A stretch of DNA of 64,000 nt from Candidatus Accumulibacter sp. ACC003 (GCF_907163085.1 NZ_CAJQTX010000002.1:186001-250000); one strand, 5' to 3'; counted from the stretch's first letter, positions 8,950-18,955 are shown. Program-made: numbers and translations. The notes: generated by a model not told the origin, from the sequence alone.

Positions 8950-11900
8950 TCAGCCGGGCAGCGGCGCGAACAGCGCGGCGATGTCGTCGCTGCCGAACTT
9001 GGCGCGCACGCCACTGTCCGCCGACAGAATGCTCGCCGCCAGTTCGGCCTTGCGCTCCTGCAAGGCGAGGATCTTCTCCTCGATGCTGCCGGCGACGATC
9101 AACTTGTAGACGAAAACGGGTTTGTCCTGACCGAGCCGGTGCGCGCGATCGGTGGCCTGGTTTTCAGCCGCCGGGTTCCACCACGGATCATAGTGGATGA
9201 CGGTGTCGGCAGCGGTCAGGTTGAGGCCGATACCGCCGGTCTTGAGGCTGATCAGGAAGACCGGCACCTCGCCGGTCTGAAAGTGGCGAACGACGCCTTC
9301 GCGATCACTGGTATCGCCGGTGAGCATGACGTAGCCGATGCCGGCCAGCTTCAGTTCCTTTTCGATCAAGGCCAACATGCTGGTGAACTGCGAGAACAGG
9401 AGAATCCGCCGCCCCTCCTCGACCTGCTCGGGGAGCATGGTCATCAACAAATCGAGCTTGGCGCGCTCCCTGACCTTCAGCGCCGCCTTGGCCTTGACCA
9501 GGCGCGGGTCGCAGCAGACCTGACGGAGCTTCAGCAGCGCGTCGAGAATGACGATCTGACTGCGGTTGAAGCCCTTGCTGGCGATTTCGACGCGGACCTT
9601 TTCGTCCATCGCGACGCGCACCGTTTCGTACAGGTCACGCTGACTGCCGGTGAGTTCGACCTTGCGCACGATGACCGTTTTCGGTGGCAACTCGCGCGCC
9701 ACCTCTTCCTTCTTGCGGCGCAGGATGAACGGGCGAACGCGCCGCGCCAGCAGGTCACGGCGTTTGGTGTCGTCCTGCTTTTCGATCGGCGTGCGCCAGT
9801 GCTTGGTGAAGTTCTGATTGCTGCCGAGGAAGCCGGGCAACAGAAAGTCAAACTGGCTCCACAGTTCGCCCAGGTGGTTTTCCAGCGGCGTCCCGGTCAG
9901 GCACAAGCGGTGCCGGGCGGTCAGCTTGCGGACCACCTCGGCACCCTGGCTGCGGGCGTTCTTGACGGTCTGCGCTTCGTCAAGAATCAGCAGGTGGTAG
10001 CGGTGCCGGGTCAGTTCGGCGGCGTCGCGCCAGAGCAAGGGGTAGGTGGTCAGCACGACGTCGTGTAGCGCGATCTCGGCAAAGCGGCTCTTGCGCTCGG
10101 GCCCGTGCAGCGACAGGATCGACAGGCCGGGGGCGAAGCGCGCGGCCTCGTTCTTCCAGTTGAAGATCAGCGAGGTCGGCAGAACGATCAGCGCCGGCCG
10201 ATCGAGCCGGCCAGCCTCTTTCTCGATCAGCAGGTGCGCCAGCGTTTGCGCGGTCTTGCCCAGACCCATGTCGTCGGCGAGGATCCCTGCCAACTTCTGC
10301 GCGCGCAGAAACTGCAGCCAGGCGACGCCTTCGATCTGGTAGTGGCGCAGTTCGAGCCCCAGGCCAGCCGGCGGTTCGATGTGCGTAATACCCTGCGCCT
10401 GGCGCAACTTCTCGGCCAGCGCCAGCACGTCGCGTTGGCCCCTGAACTGCCAGCGACTGACGTCGTTGAGTTCCGCCAGCCGTGGCGCGTCGAAGCGCGA
10501 CAGGCGCAGCGTATTGCCGCCGGGAAAGCCGTCGAAAAGGTCAATTAGCGTTGCCGCCAGCGGCTTCAGACGCCACGCCGGCGCGCGCACGCGCTGGCCG
10601 GTCGGCGTCACCAGCTCGATCGTCTCGCCGTCGGGAATCTCCGCCAGTAGGCCGGCGTCGAGCCAGCGTCCGTCGCGGCGGAAGAGCGCCGCGAGCAGTG
10701 GCGCCAGGGGCAGCCGCTGGCCTTCGACGATGACTCCCATGTCGAGGTCGAACCAGCCATTCTCGGACTCGACGAGGTCGGCATCCCAGGCCTCGACCTC
10801 GAGCTGACGATGGCGAAAGTCGTCGCTGAACTCAATCTGCCAGCCCGCCGCGCGCAAACGCGGCAACTCTTCGCTCATGAACGCCGGCCACATCGCCTCG
10901 AAGGCCAGGCCGTAGGCGTTGTCCGGCGGCCGGCCAAAGGTCTGCAGCACGTAGCCGGGGACTTTCTCGAGACCGGAACCCGCCGACTCGTCCATGAACT
11001 CGTCTTCGCGCGCGCGCTGCCGCTCGACGCGCACCGTCTCGCCGGTCGCCAGAATCGTGAAATCGCGCGTGTCGTCGGGCCGCACTTCGACTTCGGCGTA
11101 GCGAAAAACCGGCAAGGCGACGTCGAAGGGGCCGCCGCCGAAGTTGCTCAGGTACTCTCGCCAGCTGCGGTTGCCGTGCGTGTGCAGGGTCTGCAGGCGG
11201 AGCACCGGCAGCGGCTCGGCGACGATACTGCGCACGCTGCTGCCGACGTCTTCGGCGTCCGCCGGCATGTCACCGGTGGGTTCGCTCAAGGCTTCGCCGA
11301 CCAGCGCCGCCGCGGTCGCCGAGAGCGGCGGCAGCGAAAACAGGCGGGCAACCACTGCCTGGTTGCCCGAAACCTGCAGCGGGCCAATCAGGCGCCGATC
11401 GGAATCGATATACCAGGGCACCGGCAAGGGAATCACCAGAGCGGCTGCCGGCTCGGGAGTGAGGACGGGAATCCGACGCCCGTCACCGTTGAGCCGCCAG
11501 CCGAGCGTCGCCGGCCGCGCCACCGCCAGGGTCAAGGTCGAGTAGTCATCCTTGCGACACAGGCGGCCACTCTGCGCCATCAATTGCAGCACCTCGCCAC
11601 CGTGCAGCGGCCCGAGACCAAAGACGCGCAGGCCGGTGTCAAACGAGCGCTCGGCCCACAGCAGGCGCAAGATGTCGCGATCCTCGTCGCTGACGAAACG
11701 TGGCGGTTTGCCAAGCACGCGATCGAGGCTCCAGAGCTCTTCGGCACCTTCCGGATCGCGACCCTTGTTCACCGTCACGCCAAAGCCCCGCAGGTCGGCG
11801 GTCCACTGCAGGAGGTAGAACAAGCGCTGGCGATTGGCTGACGGACCACGGTCCTTCTTGCTGACGGCGACCGCCACCCGCCGCAGTTCCTCGGTCCACG

Positions 11901-11958
11901 AAAGGACACCAAGCGCGAGCCGCTTCTCGGGTTTGACCGCGTCGCCCGGCTTATCCAA
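8950..11958 (-). CDS. SNF2-family DEAD/DEAH-box helicase
   Basis: 1002 residues from the ATG at 11958. The C-terminal half is a complete SNF2 motor: LRHYQIEGVAWLQFL, Walker A in ADDMGLGKTAQTL near residue 560, the DEAQ box (LILDEAQTVKNARSQ) near 660, and the second RecA lobe with FSQFTSML, SLKTGGIGLNLTAADTVIHY and the arginine finger motif in QATDRAHRLGQ. The N-terminal 500 residues are poorly conserved. Related bacterial proteins usually begin with a SWIM zinc finger; none is visible here or in the 370 bp upstream, so the N-terminus may be shortened. It probably remodels DNA-protein or RNA polymerase complexes; the substrate is unknown. Confidence 0.9.
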   Translation of the reverse strand: MDKPGDAVKPEKRLALGVLSWTEELRRVAVAVSKKDRGPSANRQRLFYLLQWTADLRGFGVTVNKGRDPEGAEELWSLDRVLGKPPRFVSDEDRDILRLLWAERSFDTGLRVFGLGPLHGGEVLQLMAQSGRLCRKDDYSTLTLAVARPATLGWRLNGDGRRIPVLTPEPAAALVIPLPVPWYIDSDRRLIGPLQVSGNQAVVARLFSLPPLSATAAALVGEALSEPTGDMPADAEDVGSSVRSIVAEPLPVLRLQTLHTHGNRSWREYLSNFGGGPFDVALPVFRYAEVEVRPDDTRDFTILATGETVRVERQRAREDEFMDESAGSGLEKVPGYVLQTFGRPPDNAYGLAFEAMWPAFMSEELPRLRAAGWQIEFSDDFRHRQLEVEAWDADLVESENGWFDLDMGVIVEGQRLPLAPLLAALFRRDGRWLDAGLLAEIPDGETIELVTPTGQRVRAPAWRLKPLAATLIDLFDGFPGGNTLRLSRFDAPRLAELNDVSRWQFRGQRDVLALAEKLRQAQGITHIEPPAGLGLELRHYQIEGVAWLQFLRAQKLAGILADDMGLGKTAQTLAHLLIEKEAGRLDRPALIVLPTSLIFNWKNEAARFAPGLSILSLHGPERKSRFAEIALHDVVLTTYPLLWRDAAELTRHRYHLLILDEAQTVKNARSQGAEVVRKLTARHRLCLTGTPLENHLGELWSQFDFLLPGFLGSNQNFTKHWRTPIEKQDDTKRRDLLARRVRPFILRRKKEEVARELPPKTVIVRKVELTGSQRDLYETVRVAMDEKVRVEIASKGFNRSQIVILDALLKLRQVCCDPRLVKAKAALKVRERAKLDLLMTMLPEQVEEGRRILLFSQFTSMLALIEKELKLAGIGYVMLTGDTSDREGVVRHFQTGEVPVFLISLKTGGIGLNLTAADTVIHYDPWWNPAAENQATDRAHRLGQDKPVFVYKLIVAGSIEEKILALQERKAELAASILSADSGVRAKFGSDDIAALFAPLPG

Positions 11959-12274
11959 GCGGCACCCCCTTGGAGCACGACGCAGCCCGGCACAGCCGGC
12001 GCGCCAACAGGGGCGGCGAAATGATCGGGGAAACGCTCAAGACCTGGCCTCGCAAGACGAACTTCATCGGTTGTCCGCCATCCGGCAAGGCACGGGAGAG
12101 TGCTGGGGCAGCGAACAAGAACCGCATAGGGTAGCACAACAGCGCCTCCAGATGCCGCTGGAACGACGCTCGATAGAGGACTGGCCAGCCCGGATAGTGC
12201 CGCAGGGCGAGCTTACCGTCGGTCGCCAAAATGTCGTAACTGCTCGAGAAAGCGGTCATCGCCGGCACGAGCAC
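11951..12274 (-). CDS. Hypothetical protein, doubtful
   Basis: A 107-residue frame in the gap between the carbamoyltransferase and the SNF2 gene, overlapping the start of the SNF2 gene by 8 bases. The segment SYDILATDGKLALRHYPGWP followed by LYRASFQRHLEALLCYPMRF has a protein-like composition, but I do not recognise a family and there is no clear ribosome-binding site. It could be a real small gene, a remnant of a longer gene, or chance. Confidence 0.25.
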   Translation of the reverse strand: MLVPAMTAFSSSYDILATDGKLALRHYPGWPVLYRASFQRHLEALLCYPMRFLFAAPALSRALPDGGQPMKFVLRGQVLSVSPIISPPLLARRLCRAASCSKGVPLG

Positions 12275-12325
12275 GGTCTCGCCGAAGACCGCCCGCGGTA
12301 GCCGGCGAGGCCAGCGTCGGCATTT

Positions 12326-14050
12326 CTACTTCTTCTCGATCGCCGGAAAAACCAGGCCACCCTCGCAGACAAGAAAGTCGATGCGATCGTCGGCCAATGC
12401 CTGCAGCGCCTCTTCCGGGGTGTTGATGATCGGCTCCTCGTGGGCGTTGAAGCTGGTGTTGACCAGCGTCGGCAGGCCGGTAAGGCGCTTGAAAGCATCG
12501 AGGATGTCGTAATACAAGGGGTTACTCGCGCGCTCGATGATTTGCGGGCGCGCCGTGCCGTCGACATGCACGACAGCCGGGATCCGCGCCAACCATTCCG
12601 GCTTGACGCGCGTGGTGATGGTCATGAAACGACAGGCATAGCGATTGCGTGCGTCAATGTCGTACACGCGTTCGGCATCGACGTCGAGGACATACGGCGC
12701 AAAGGGCATGAACTCGGTGCGTTGCAGGCGCTGGTTGACGCTATCGTTCACTTCGCGCCGTGCCGGGCTGGCCAGAATTGAGCGCGCGCCGAGAGCGCGT
12801 GGCCCCATTTCCATAGCCCCCCAGAAAATCGCTCCGATACGGTTGTCGGCGAGCAGCTGCGCGGTCTTCTCGATATGGTCAGCGCTCCGCTCGACGCGAA
12901 AAAGCCGCCGCTCACCAGCGCTCAGCAGGTCTTCACCGCTGTAGGGACGACCGTAGTAGAGATGCTGCAGGCGGTCGCGGGTCAAGCGCGCCATACCCTG
13001 CGTGGCCACCCAGTAGTCGACACAAGCGCCGACCGGCAAGCCTTCGTCGCCCATCGCCGGGAAGACGAACACCTCGTCAATATCCGGCAGGGCGGCGACC
13101 AACTGATTGAGGCGCACGTTCGAGAAGACGCCGCCACTCATCGCTATGTATTTGGCCGGATGCTTTTTCAGCAGCGCTTGCAGCCAGCCGACGACGACCT
13201 GCTCGGTAGCGACCTGGATCGAGGCAGCAATGTCTTCTTTCGACAGTCCCTCGAAGAGCTGCTGCAGGGTCCGCTGCAGCGCCTTGCTATCGGCGAGTTC
13301 GCTATGGATGTGACCGTTCTCGTCTACCGGGAACAGAGCGACGATCGGCGCGGCGACGATCGGCTGACCGAAAGCAGCCAGGCCGGTCAGCTTGCCTTCA
13401 TGACGATTCGGTCTGAAGCCACAGGCCGTGGTGGCGAAGGCATAGGCCAGACCGATCGAGGCGCCGCCGTTCTGCGGATCGCCAAGCAAGGTCTCCTCGC
13501 CACCCCAGATAGCGTGCAACTGCTGCCCGGCGTAGTGGTACGCCGAGTAGTGCGCGGCATCACCACCGCCATCGCAGCTGACCAGCAGGACGTCGTCGGT
13601 CCAGTCGCAGTAGCGCAGTGACGACAGGACGTGCGCGCGGTGGTGATTGCAGAAGTGCAGCGCGACGTCGGCGCGCAAGTCCATGTGCCGGCGCAGCTTC
13701 GCCAGGTCGAGGAAGGCGCTGGCGTCGAGATTTCGCTGGCGGATCATCAGACTGCCCAGCGAGCGGTCACGACGCTGACCCAAGAGCTTGCGACGGACGT
13801 CCCTGAACGGCACGGCGCCGATCTTGAAACACGACACCGGAAACTTCATGCGCGTAAAAGCGACGGCGTCCACCTGCGAACGGGTGATGCCGGCAATCTG
13901 CAGGACTTCGTCGACCGACTGCAGGTCAAAAAACCCGCCATCGTTCTTGACCCGATTCAGCCGCTCTTCCTTGCAAAAAGCCAGCAGCGTATTGTCGGCG
14001 AACAGGCAGGCGCCCGCGTCGTGTCCGGTGTGAATCCCCAAGATGTACAT
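12326..14050 (-). CDS. Carbamoyltransferase (NodU/CmcH/TobZ family)
   Basis: 574 residues from the ATG at 14050 (MYILGIHTGHDAGACLF); the frame upstream of this is not conserved. Two domains are visible: an N-terminal YrdC/Kae1-like ATPase-fold domain with HTGHDAG near residue 7 and the metal-site HHRAHVLSSL near 130, and a C-terminal domain with MGPRALGARSILASP near 450 and EFMPFAPYVL. The family moves a carbamoyl group from carbamoyl phosphate onto a hydroxyl of a sugar or antibiotic. Here a cell-surface polysaccharide is the likely acceptor, since an O-acyltransferase lies 900 bp away and glycosyltransferases lie 12 kb away. No partner gene is directly adjacent. Confidence 0.88.
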   Translation of the reverse strand: MYILGIHTGHDAGACLFADNTLLAFCKEERLNRVKNDGGFFDLQSVDEVLQIAGITRSQVDAVAFTRMKFPVSCFKIGAVPFRDVRRKLLGQRRDRSLGSLMIRQRNLDASAFLDLAKLRRHMDLRADVALHFCNHHRAHVLSSLRYCDWTDDVLLVSCDGGGDAAHYSAYHYAGQQLHAIWGGEETLLGDPQNGGASIGLAYAFATTACGFRPNRHEGKLTGLAAFGQPIVAAPIVALFPVDENGHIHSELADSKALQRTLQQLFEGLSKEDIAASIQVATEQVVVGWLQALLKKHPAKYIAMSGGVFSNVRLNQLVAALPDIDEVFVFPAMGDEGLPVGACVDYWVATQGMARLTRDRLQHLYYGRPYSGEDLLSAGERRLFRVERSADHIEKTAQLLADNRIGAIFWGAMEMGPRALGARSILASPARREVNDSVNQRLQRTEFMPFAPYVLDVDAERVYDIDARNRYACRFMTITTRVKPEWLARIPAVVHVDGTARPQIIERASNPLYYDILDAFKRLTGLPTLVNTSFNAHEEPIINTPEEALQALADDRIDFLVCEGGLVFPAIEKK

Positions 14051-14134
14051 ATCAGGCGCTAATCCCTTGTCGCTTGTCGCTTGGCCTTTTCCCGCTGCCA
14101 TCGAAGCTCGCCCGGCCTTGCCGCCAGCCAGCGC

Positions 14135-14150
14135 GGCGCCTGCAGGCGCC
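14135..14150. repeat. 16-bp perfect palindrome upstream of carbamoyltransferase
   Basis: GGCGCCTGCAGGCGCC is a perfect palindrome about 90 bp upstream of the carbamoyltransferase start, in the 227-bp gap before yajQ. It could be an operator for a dimeric regulator or simply a GC-rich stem. No second copy was noticed in the window. Confidence 0.35.
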
Positions 14151-14277
14151 CGCTGCCGCGGACCTTGCCGGCGAGCGCTGCGGACGGACGAGGCACGTGC
14201 CGCGCAGGAAAGCTGCGGATGATAGCTTGGCGCGGCAGTTGGCCGCAAGAAAAACGGGCGACGAAATGAAGATCGGC

Positions 14278-14772
14278 TCAGTCGCGGAAATTGCCGGACT
14301 TGATCGGAAAATCACTAATCGCCTTGGTCACCGCCGCGATGCACGCCTGCAACTCGTCGCGCTTGGCGCCGCTGACGCGCACCGCATCGCCTTGAATCGA
14401 CGCCTGCACCTTGAGCTTCGAATCCTTGATCAGCTTGACGATTTTCTTCGCCAGTTCCGACTCGATACCGACCTTTATTTTCAACTCCTGCTTGACCTTG
14501 TTGCCGGAGATCCGCTGTACCGGTTGGCTATCCAGTCGCTTGGTGCTTTCTTTCTCTTTCTTCTCCATCGCGGGGAAGAGCAGGTCCTTGATCTGGTCAA
14601 GCTGGAAATCCGAGTCGCCATGAATGGTGATCAGTTTTTCTTTCTCGTTCAACTCGACCTTGGCGGTCGTCGCCTTGAAATCGTAACGATTGTCGATAGC
14701 CCGTTTGGTAACGTCTATCGCATTGTGCAATGCCGCCATGTCGGCTTCTGAAGAAAAATCAAATGAAGGCAT
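14278..14772 (-). CDS. yajQ: YajQ family cyclic di-GMP-binding protein
   Basis: 164 residues, the normal length. The N-terminus MPSFDFSSEADM and the segments RAIDNRYDFKAT, DQIKDLLFPAMEKK and QACIAAVTKAISDFP identify the YajQ family (two ferredoxin-like domains). Members bind cyclic di-GMP and modulate transcription or other proteins, as shown for Xanthomonas and Pseudomonas homologues; in others a nucleotide or tRNA-binding role was proposed. It is monocistronic here. Confidence 0.95.
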   Translation of the reverse strand: MPSFDFSSEADMAALHNAIDVTKRAIDNRYDFKATTAKVELNEKEKLITIHGDSDFQLDQIKDLLFPAMEKKEKESTKRLDSQPVQRISGNKVKQELKIKVGIESELAKKIVKLIKDSKLKVQASIQGDAVRVSGAKRDELQACIAAVTKAISDFPIKSGNFRD

Positions 14773-14932
14773 GTGAACTCCAGTCGTGAGTGGTTGTGAT
14801 GAGAGAGCGTGTCGGCCAACAGCCCGTCGGCGTCAGCAGCCCTGGGTAGCGTCGAGCAGCGGCCAGATCGCGCAGCTACGTATTCGCCGGCTAATCTCTT
14901 ACTTCGTCGCGGACAGCCGCAGCGGTAGCGCG

Positions 14933-16915
14933 TCAGTCCTGCAGCGTTACATCGATGAAGTCAGCATTTTCCGTGACGTAAAAAGGTCGGTAGTGATTAT
15001 CATCGGTGTAAATTGGCTTGCCATCGGCAGCAAGCACCGGGCAGTAGTGATTGACGCAAAGAGCAGCAACCGGATCGATAAGCACCGCCCCGGCCGCCAG
15101 CGCCACGTCGGCGAGGCGGCGACGCAAGGCATCCTGATCCTTGTCGAGGAGCACGCGCTCTTGAAATGGCTTGACCGTCAAGCCGGTCAATCTGCTGCCT
15201 GCGAAGAAACCCCTCGGCGCGAAGGCCTGCCCGCTTGGATTGTCGAGGATAACATAAACCTTTTTGTCACTGGAAATCGACTTGATGAGCTTCTCAAGGT
15301 TCCTGAATTCATGGTCGATATCAAGCTTCTCCGGCGCTTGCGGGCTGGGCCCCAGAAAATACAAATTCCAGGCGGCAGCGATGACCACGGCGCTTATTTC
15401 CGGGCGGCGAGCCAGTTGCGAAATCTGCGCCCTGAAGCGTGCGCATTCTTGCGCGTGAAAAACATTGGTCTGCCCACTTCCCGGCACCGGCGCACAGCCC
15501 GACTCAGTAAGAAAAATGGCAGAGGCGTGTTTATCTGCATCGCTTCGCAGTAATTTTACGACTCTTGGGCCGTATTGCTCGAGATGAGAATCGCCGACGA
15601 ACAATACCGTCTTTTCGCCGGCCTTTATCGATTTGACCGACACGCCGTCCAGACTCGTCCGCTGAAAACCAGCAGGGTAATCCCGATCGTCGAGCGCTTC
15701 CAGAATCGGTTGAAGTTCAGGGCTGTTGTTTCTGGGAGGAATCAAGCCAGAGTAGGTGACCAGGCCGAGCAAGCCCAGCGCCGCCACGACTCCAAGCAGG
15801 GCAATTGCCGCCGCATTTCCGGCCGACCTGATGCGTTTTTCGACGAAATGATAAGTCAGATAGGCGAGCACGAAGCTGGCGATCAGCATCGCCCACCTGA
15901 CCTCGGTCGCTGGCATTTTTCCGCGCACGATCCAGGCGAACGACAACAGCAGCCAATGCCACAGATAGAGCGGATAGCTGATCAGCCCGATGCCAACCAT
16001 CAGCCGGCTGCTCAGGAGTTTCCTGTTCAGCCAGGCGCCACTGCCGGCGGCGATGATCAGGCAGGTGCCGATGGTCGGCAGCAAGGCCCACCAACCCGGG
16101 AACGCCGCTTTCTTGTTCAGTAGCGCCAGGGCAATGACGATCATCAGCAGGCCGCTAGCCGATTGCCAGTTGGCATTGATTCGCCAGGCACGCGGCCGAT
16201 GCAGCGCCAGGTAGGCCAGGATGCAGCCGCTCATCAATTCCCAGAAGCGTGACCAGGGCGAATAGAACGCCGCCACCGGGTCGGACCGGATGGTCAGAAC
16301 ATTGGCCGCAAATGAGGCGACGGCAATGACCACGGTGATCGTCAGAAAGTTGTACTTTCGGTTCCATACCAGCGCCAGCAGCAAGGGCCAGAAGATATAG
16401 AACTGCTCTTCAATTCCCAGCGACCACAGGTGCAGAAAGGGCTTGGCGGCGGCGTCGCTGTCGAAGTAGCCCGCCTCACTCCAGAGGACCAGGTTTGCAA
16501 CAAAGCCGGCGCCGGCCGCAATATGCAGGCCCAATTGCCGCTGTTCGTCCACCAACAGGACGAACCAGGCGAGCGCCATACCGCTCGCCAGGACGATCAC
16601 CAATGCCGGAAATATCCTGCGAATCCGGCGCGCATAGAACTCGGCCAGACTGAATCTATTGTTTTCCAGGTTACCAAAGACGATGGTACTGATCAGGTAG
16701 CCAGAGACGACGAAGAAAATGTCTACGCCAATGAAGCCGCCGGGGAGCGTTCTCGGAAAGGCGTGAAAGATCAGGACCAGCAGTACCCCCAGCGCGCGCA
16801 AGCCGTCGATGTCAGCGCGATACGCTGGATGCGCGAGCTGCCGCGAGCCGTTGGCGGCGAGCACTGCCACCGCTGCCGAGGCCGTCCCGGCCGGGCTGAC
16901 GGCGAGGTCGCTCAT
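14933..16915 (-). CDS. Acyltransferase-3/SGNH membrane O-acyltransferase
   Basis: 660 residues from the ATG at 16915. The N-terminal 370 residues form an acyltransferase-3 membrane domain of about ten helices, with the typical start YRADIDGLRALGVLLVLIFH and the catalytic-loop features FFVVSGYLIS and FYARRIRRIFPAL. The C-terminal third is a periplasmic SGNH esterase-like domain starting at VLFVGDSHLEQYG near residue 427, and a C-terminal DDNHYRP block carries the Asp/His pair. Such two-domain proteins O-acetylate lipopolysaccharide, exopolysaccharide or peptidoglycan sugars from outside the membrane. No glycan gene is immediately adjacent, so the acceptor is unknown. Confidence 0.93.
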   Translation of the reverse strand: MSDLAVSPAGTASAAVAVLAANGSRQLAHPAYRADIDGLRALGVLLVLIFHAFPRTLPGGFIGVDIFFVVSGYLISTIVFGNLENNRFSLAEFYARRIRRIFPALVIVLASGMALAWFVLLVDEQRQLGLHIAAGAGFVANLVLWSEAGYFDSDAAAKPFLHLWSLGIEEQFYIFWPLLLALVWNRKYNFLTITVVIAVASFAANVLTIRSDPVAAFYSPWSRFWELMSGCILAYLALHRPRAWRINANWQSASGLLMIVIALALLNKKAAFPGWWALLPTIGTCLIIAAGSGAWLNRKLLSSRLMVGIGLISYPLYLWHWLLLSFAWIVRGKMPATEVRWAMLIASFVLAYLTYHFVEKRIRSAGNAAAIALLGVVAALGLLGLVTYSGLIPPRNNSPELQPILEALDDRDYPAGFQRTSLDGVSVKSIKAGEKTVLFVGDSHLEQYGPRVVKLLRSDADKHASAIFLTESGCAPVPGSGQTNVFHAQECARFRAQISQLARRPEISAVVIAAAWNLYFLGPSPQAPEKLDIDHEFRNLEKLIKSISSDKKVYVILDNPSGQAFAPRGFFAGSRLTGLTVKPFQERVLLDKDQDALRRRLADVALAAGAVLIDPVAALCVNHYCPVLAADGKPIYTDDNHYRPFYVTENADFIDVTLQD

Positions 16916-17099
16916 GCGCAATCCACAGGCGCCTGGCCGGCGATGAAACCGAGCTGACCGCCGCCAGCCAATCGTCGTTGCGGCGCTACGGCAAGCCGCA
17001 AAGGAGCTTGCGCAGCAGCAAAGCCACGCGAAGCCGGGGAATGCGGCGGCGCCGTTCCTGCTCCCTGCTCAACGCGCGCCGGCACAGAGCATGACCAAG

Positions 17100-17129
17100 C
17101 CGCCAATCCGGTCAGTCCGGGTTTGGCGG
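17100..17129. terminator. Imperfect hairpin downstream of ppnP
   Basis: CCGCCAA...TTGGCGG flanks a second pairing CCGG/CCGG with a TCAGT loop and a small internal bulge. It sits about 15 bp past the ppnP stop on the minus strand, a place where a terminator is expected for the argG-DUF2788-ppnP direction. No U-tract follows, so activity is uncertain. Confidence 0.35.
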
Positions 17130-17144
17130 TCGGCTGGCAACCGC

Positions 17145-17456
17145 CTAGCCGAAATGGCAAACGTAGTGATACGGCTCATCGCAAGCGATCTCGAACGACC
17201 AGTCGCCCGGCACCGCGAACGACTCGCCTTCGCCGTAGACCGTCCACTCACTCTCGCCCTGCAGGCGCACACGACACGAACCGCCAACGCCCTCCATCAC
17301 TTCCGGCGCCGCGGTGTTGAAGGTCAGCGACGACGGCAGGATGACGCCGAGCGTCTTGCGGCTGCCGTCGGCGAGTTCGAGCGTGTGGCTGACACATTTG
17401 CCGTCGAAATAGACGTTGGCGCGCTTGAGAACGTTGACACTGGTGAATTGCGACAT
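17145..17456 (-). CDS. ppnP: Pyrimidine/purine nucleoside phosphorylase (DUF1255)
   Basis: 103 residues, a single cupin-fold domain. The sequence matches the PpnP/YaiE pattern: N-terminal [32 protein letters not shown], the [12 protein letters not shown] strand and the C-terminal [16 protein letters not shown]. The family splits nucleosides with phosphate to give a free base and ribose-1-phosphate. It follows the DUF2788 gene with only 2 bp between them, so the two are cotranscribed, probably together with argG. Confidence 0.95.
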   Translation of the reverse strand: MSQFTSVNVLKRANVYFDGKCVSHTLELADGSRKTLGVILPSSLTFNTAAPEVMEGVGGSCRVRLQGESEWTVYGEGESFAVPGDWSFEIACDEPYHYVCHFG

Positions 17457-17458
17457 CT

Positions 17459-17668
17459 TTATAAGCCCCAGAATTTTTCCATCAGCGTCTTGGCGATGAA
17501 ACCGATCATGCCGAACGACAGGACAAAGAAAAGGATGACCGTTCCGGTCTTCCCGGCCTTCGCCTTCCAGGCGATCTCGCCGATGATGAAGAGCATGAAG
17601 AGCATGAAGGCACCGATCCCGAAGGTCATGCCGAAACCAGAAATCTGCTCTTCCGTCAGCCCAAACAT
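17459..17668 (-). CDS. DUF2788 small membrane protein
   Basis: 69 residues with two hydrophobic helices ([21 protein letters not shown] and [20 protein letters not shown]) joined by a short basic loop. The N-terminus [14 protein letters not shown] is typical of DUF2788, a betaproteobacterial and gammaproteobacterial family of unknown function. It lies 18 bp after argG and 2 bp before ppnP. No function is assigned. Confidence 0.85.
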   Translation of the reverse strand: MFGLTEEQISGFGMTFGIGAFMLFMLFIIGEIAWKAKAGKTGTVILFFVLSFGMIGFIAKTLMEKFWGL

Positions 17669-17686
17669 GGCGGGCTCATCTCCAGG

Positions 17687-18916
17687 TCAGTGTGGGCGAT
17701 TCGCCAGTTTTGCCGCGATGCGCAGGCGCAGCGCGTTGAGCTTGATGAAGCCACCCGCGTCCTTCTGGTCGTAGGCGCCGGCATCGTCTTCGAAGCTGGC
17801 GATCGTCGAGTCGAACAGCGAATCGGTTTTCGAATCGCGGCCAACGACGATCACGTTGCCTTTGTAGAGCTTGATGCGGACGCCGCCATTCACCGTTTTC
17901 TGGGTGTCGTCGATCAGCGTCTGCAGCACGCGGCGCTCGGGGCTCCACCAGTAGCCGTTGTAGATCAGGCTGGCGTAGCGCGGCATCAGGTCATCCTTGA
18001 GGTGCGCGACTTCGCGATCGACGGTGATCGACTCGATCGCCCGGTGCGCGCGCAGCAGGATCGTTCCGCCGGGCGTCTCGTAGCAACCGCGGGACTTCAT
18101 GCCGACGTAGCGGTTCTCGACGAGATCGATGCGACCCACGCCGTGCTTGCCACCGAGCTGGTTGAGCAGCGCCAGCAGTTCGTGCGCCGGCAGCCGCTGG
18201 CCGTTGATCGAAACCAGGTCACCGCGCTCGAATTCGAGATCGAGGTACTCGGCCGCGTCGGGCGCCGCCTCGGGCGACACCGTCCACCGCCACATCGATT
18301 CTTCGGCCTCGGCAGCCGGGTCTTCGAGGTGACGACCTTCGTAACTGATGTGCAGCAGGTTGGCGTCCATCGAATACGGCGAGCCACCCTGCTTGTGCTT
18401 CATTTCGACCGGAATGCCGTGCTGCTCGGCATAGGCGACCAGCTTCTCGCGCGACAGCAGGTCCCACTCGCGCCACGGCGCGACGATGCGGATATCCGGC
18501 TTGAGCGCGTAAGCGCCGAGTTCAAAGCGGACCTGGTCGTTACCCTTGCCAGTCGCGCCATGCACCACCGCGTCGGCACCGGTCATCTCGACGATCTCGA
18601 TCATCCGCTTGGCGATCAGGGGCCTGGCGATCGACGTACCGAGGAGATACTCGCCTTCGTACACGGTATTGGCGCGGAACATCGGGAAGACGAAGTCGCG
18701 AACGAACTCCTCGCGCAGGTCGTCGATGTAGATGTTTTCCGGTTTGATGCCGAACTGCAGGGCTTTCGGACGCGCCGCCTCGAGCTCATCGCCCTGGCCG
18801 ACGTCAGCGGTGAAGGTCACCACTTCGCATTGATAGCTGTCCTGCAACCACTTCAGGATTACCGACGTGTCGAGACCGCCGGAATAGGCCAGGACGGCTT
18901 TCTTGATGTCACTCAT
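17687..18916 (-). CDS. argG: Argininosuccinate synthase
   Basis: 409 residues. ArgG joins citrulline and aspartate using ATP. The P-loop AYSGGLDTS near residue 9, the [17 protein letters not shown] motif near 117 and the [15 protein letters not shown] block are all present and complete. It is preceded by argF and argD in the same direction, so three of the last steps of arginine synthesis are made from one cluster (argD-argF-argG); argJ lies apart at 47.5 kb. No arginine-repressor operator was recognised. Confidence 0.97.
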   Translation of the reverse strand: MSDIKKAVLAYSGGLDTSVILKWLQDSYQCEVVTFTADVGQGDELEAARPKALQFGIKPENIYIDDLREEFVRDFVFPMFRANTVYEGEYLLGTSIARPLIAKRMIEIVEMTGADAVVHGATGKGNDQVRFELGAYALKPDIRIVAPWREWDLLSREKLVAYAEQHGIPVEMKHKQGGSPYSMDANLLHISYEGRHLEDPAAEAEESMWRWTVSPEAAPDAAEYLDLEFERGDLVSINGQRLPAHELLALLNQLGGKHGVGRIDLVENRYVGMKSRGCYETPGGTILLRAHRAIESITVDREVAHLKDDLMPRYASLIYNGYWWSPERRVLQTLIDDTQKTVNGGVRIKLYKGNVIVVGRDSKTDSLFDSTIASFEDDAGAYDQKDAGGFIKLNALRLRIAAKLANRPH

Positions 18917-18955
18917 GTTGTTGTTTTCCTGCTGGTTCTGGATTGGTGTAAGCGA

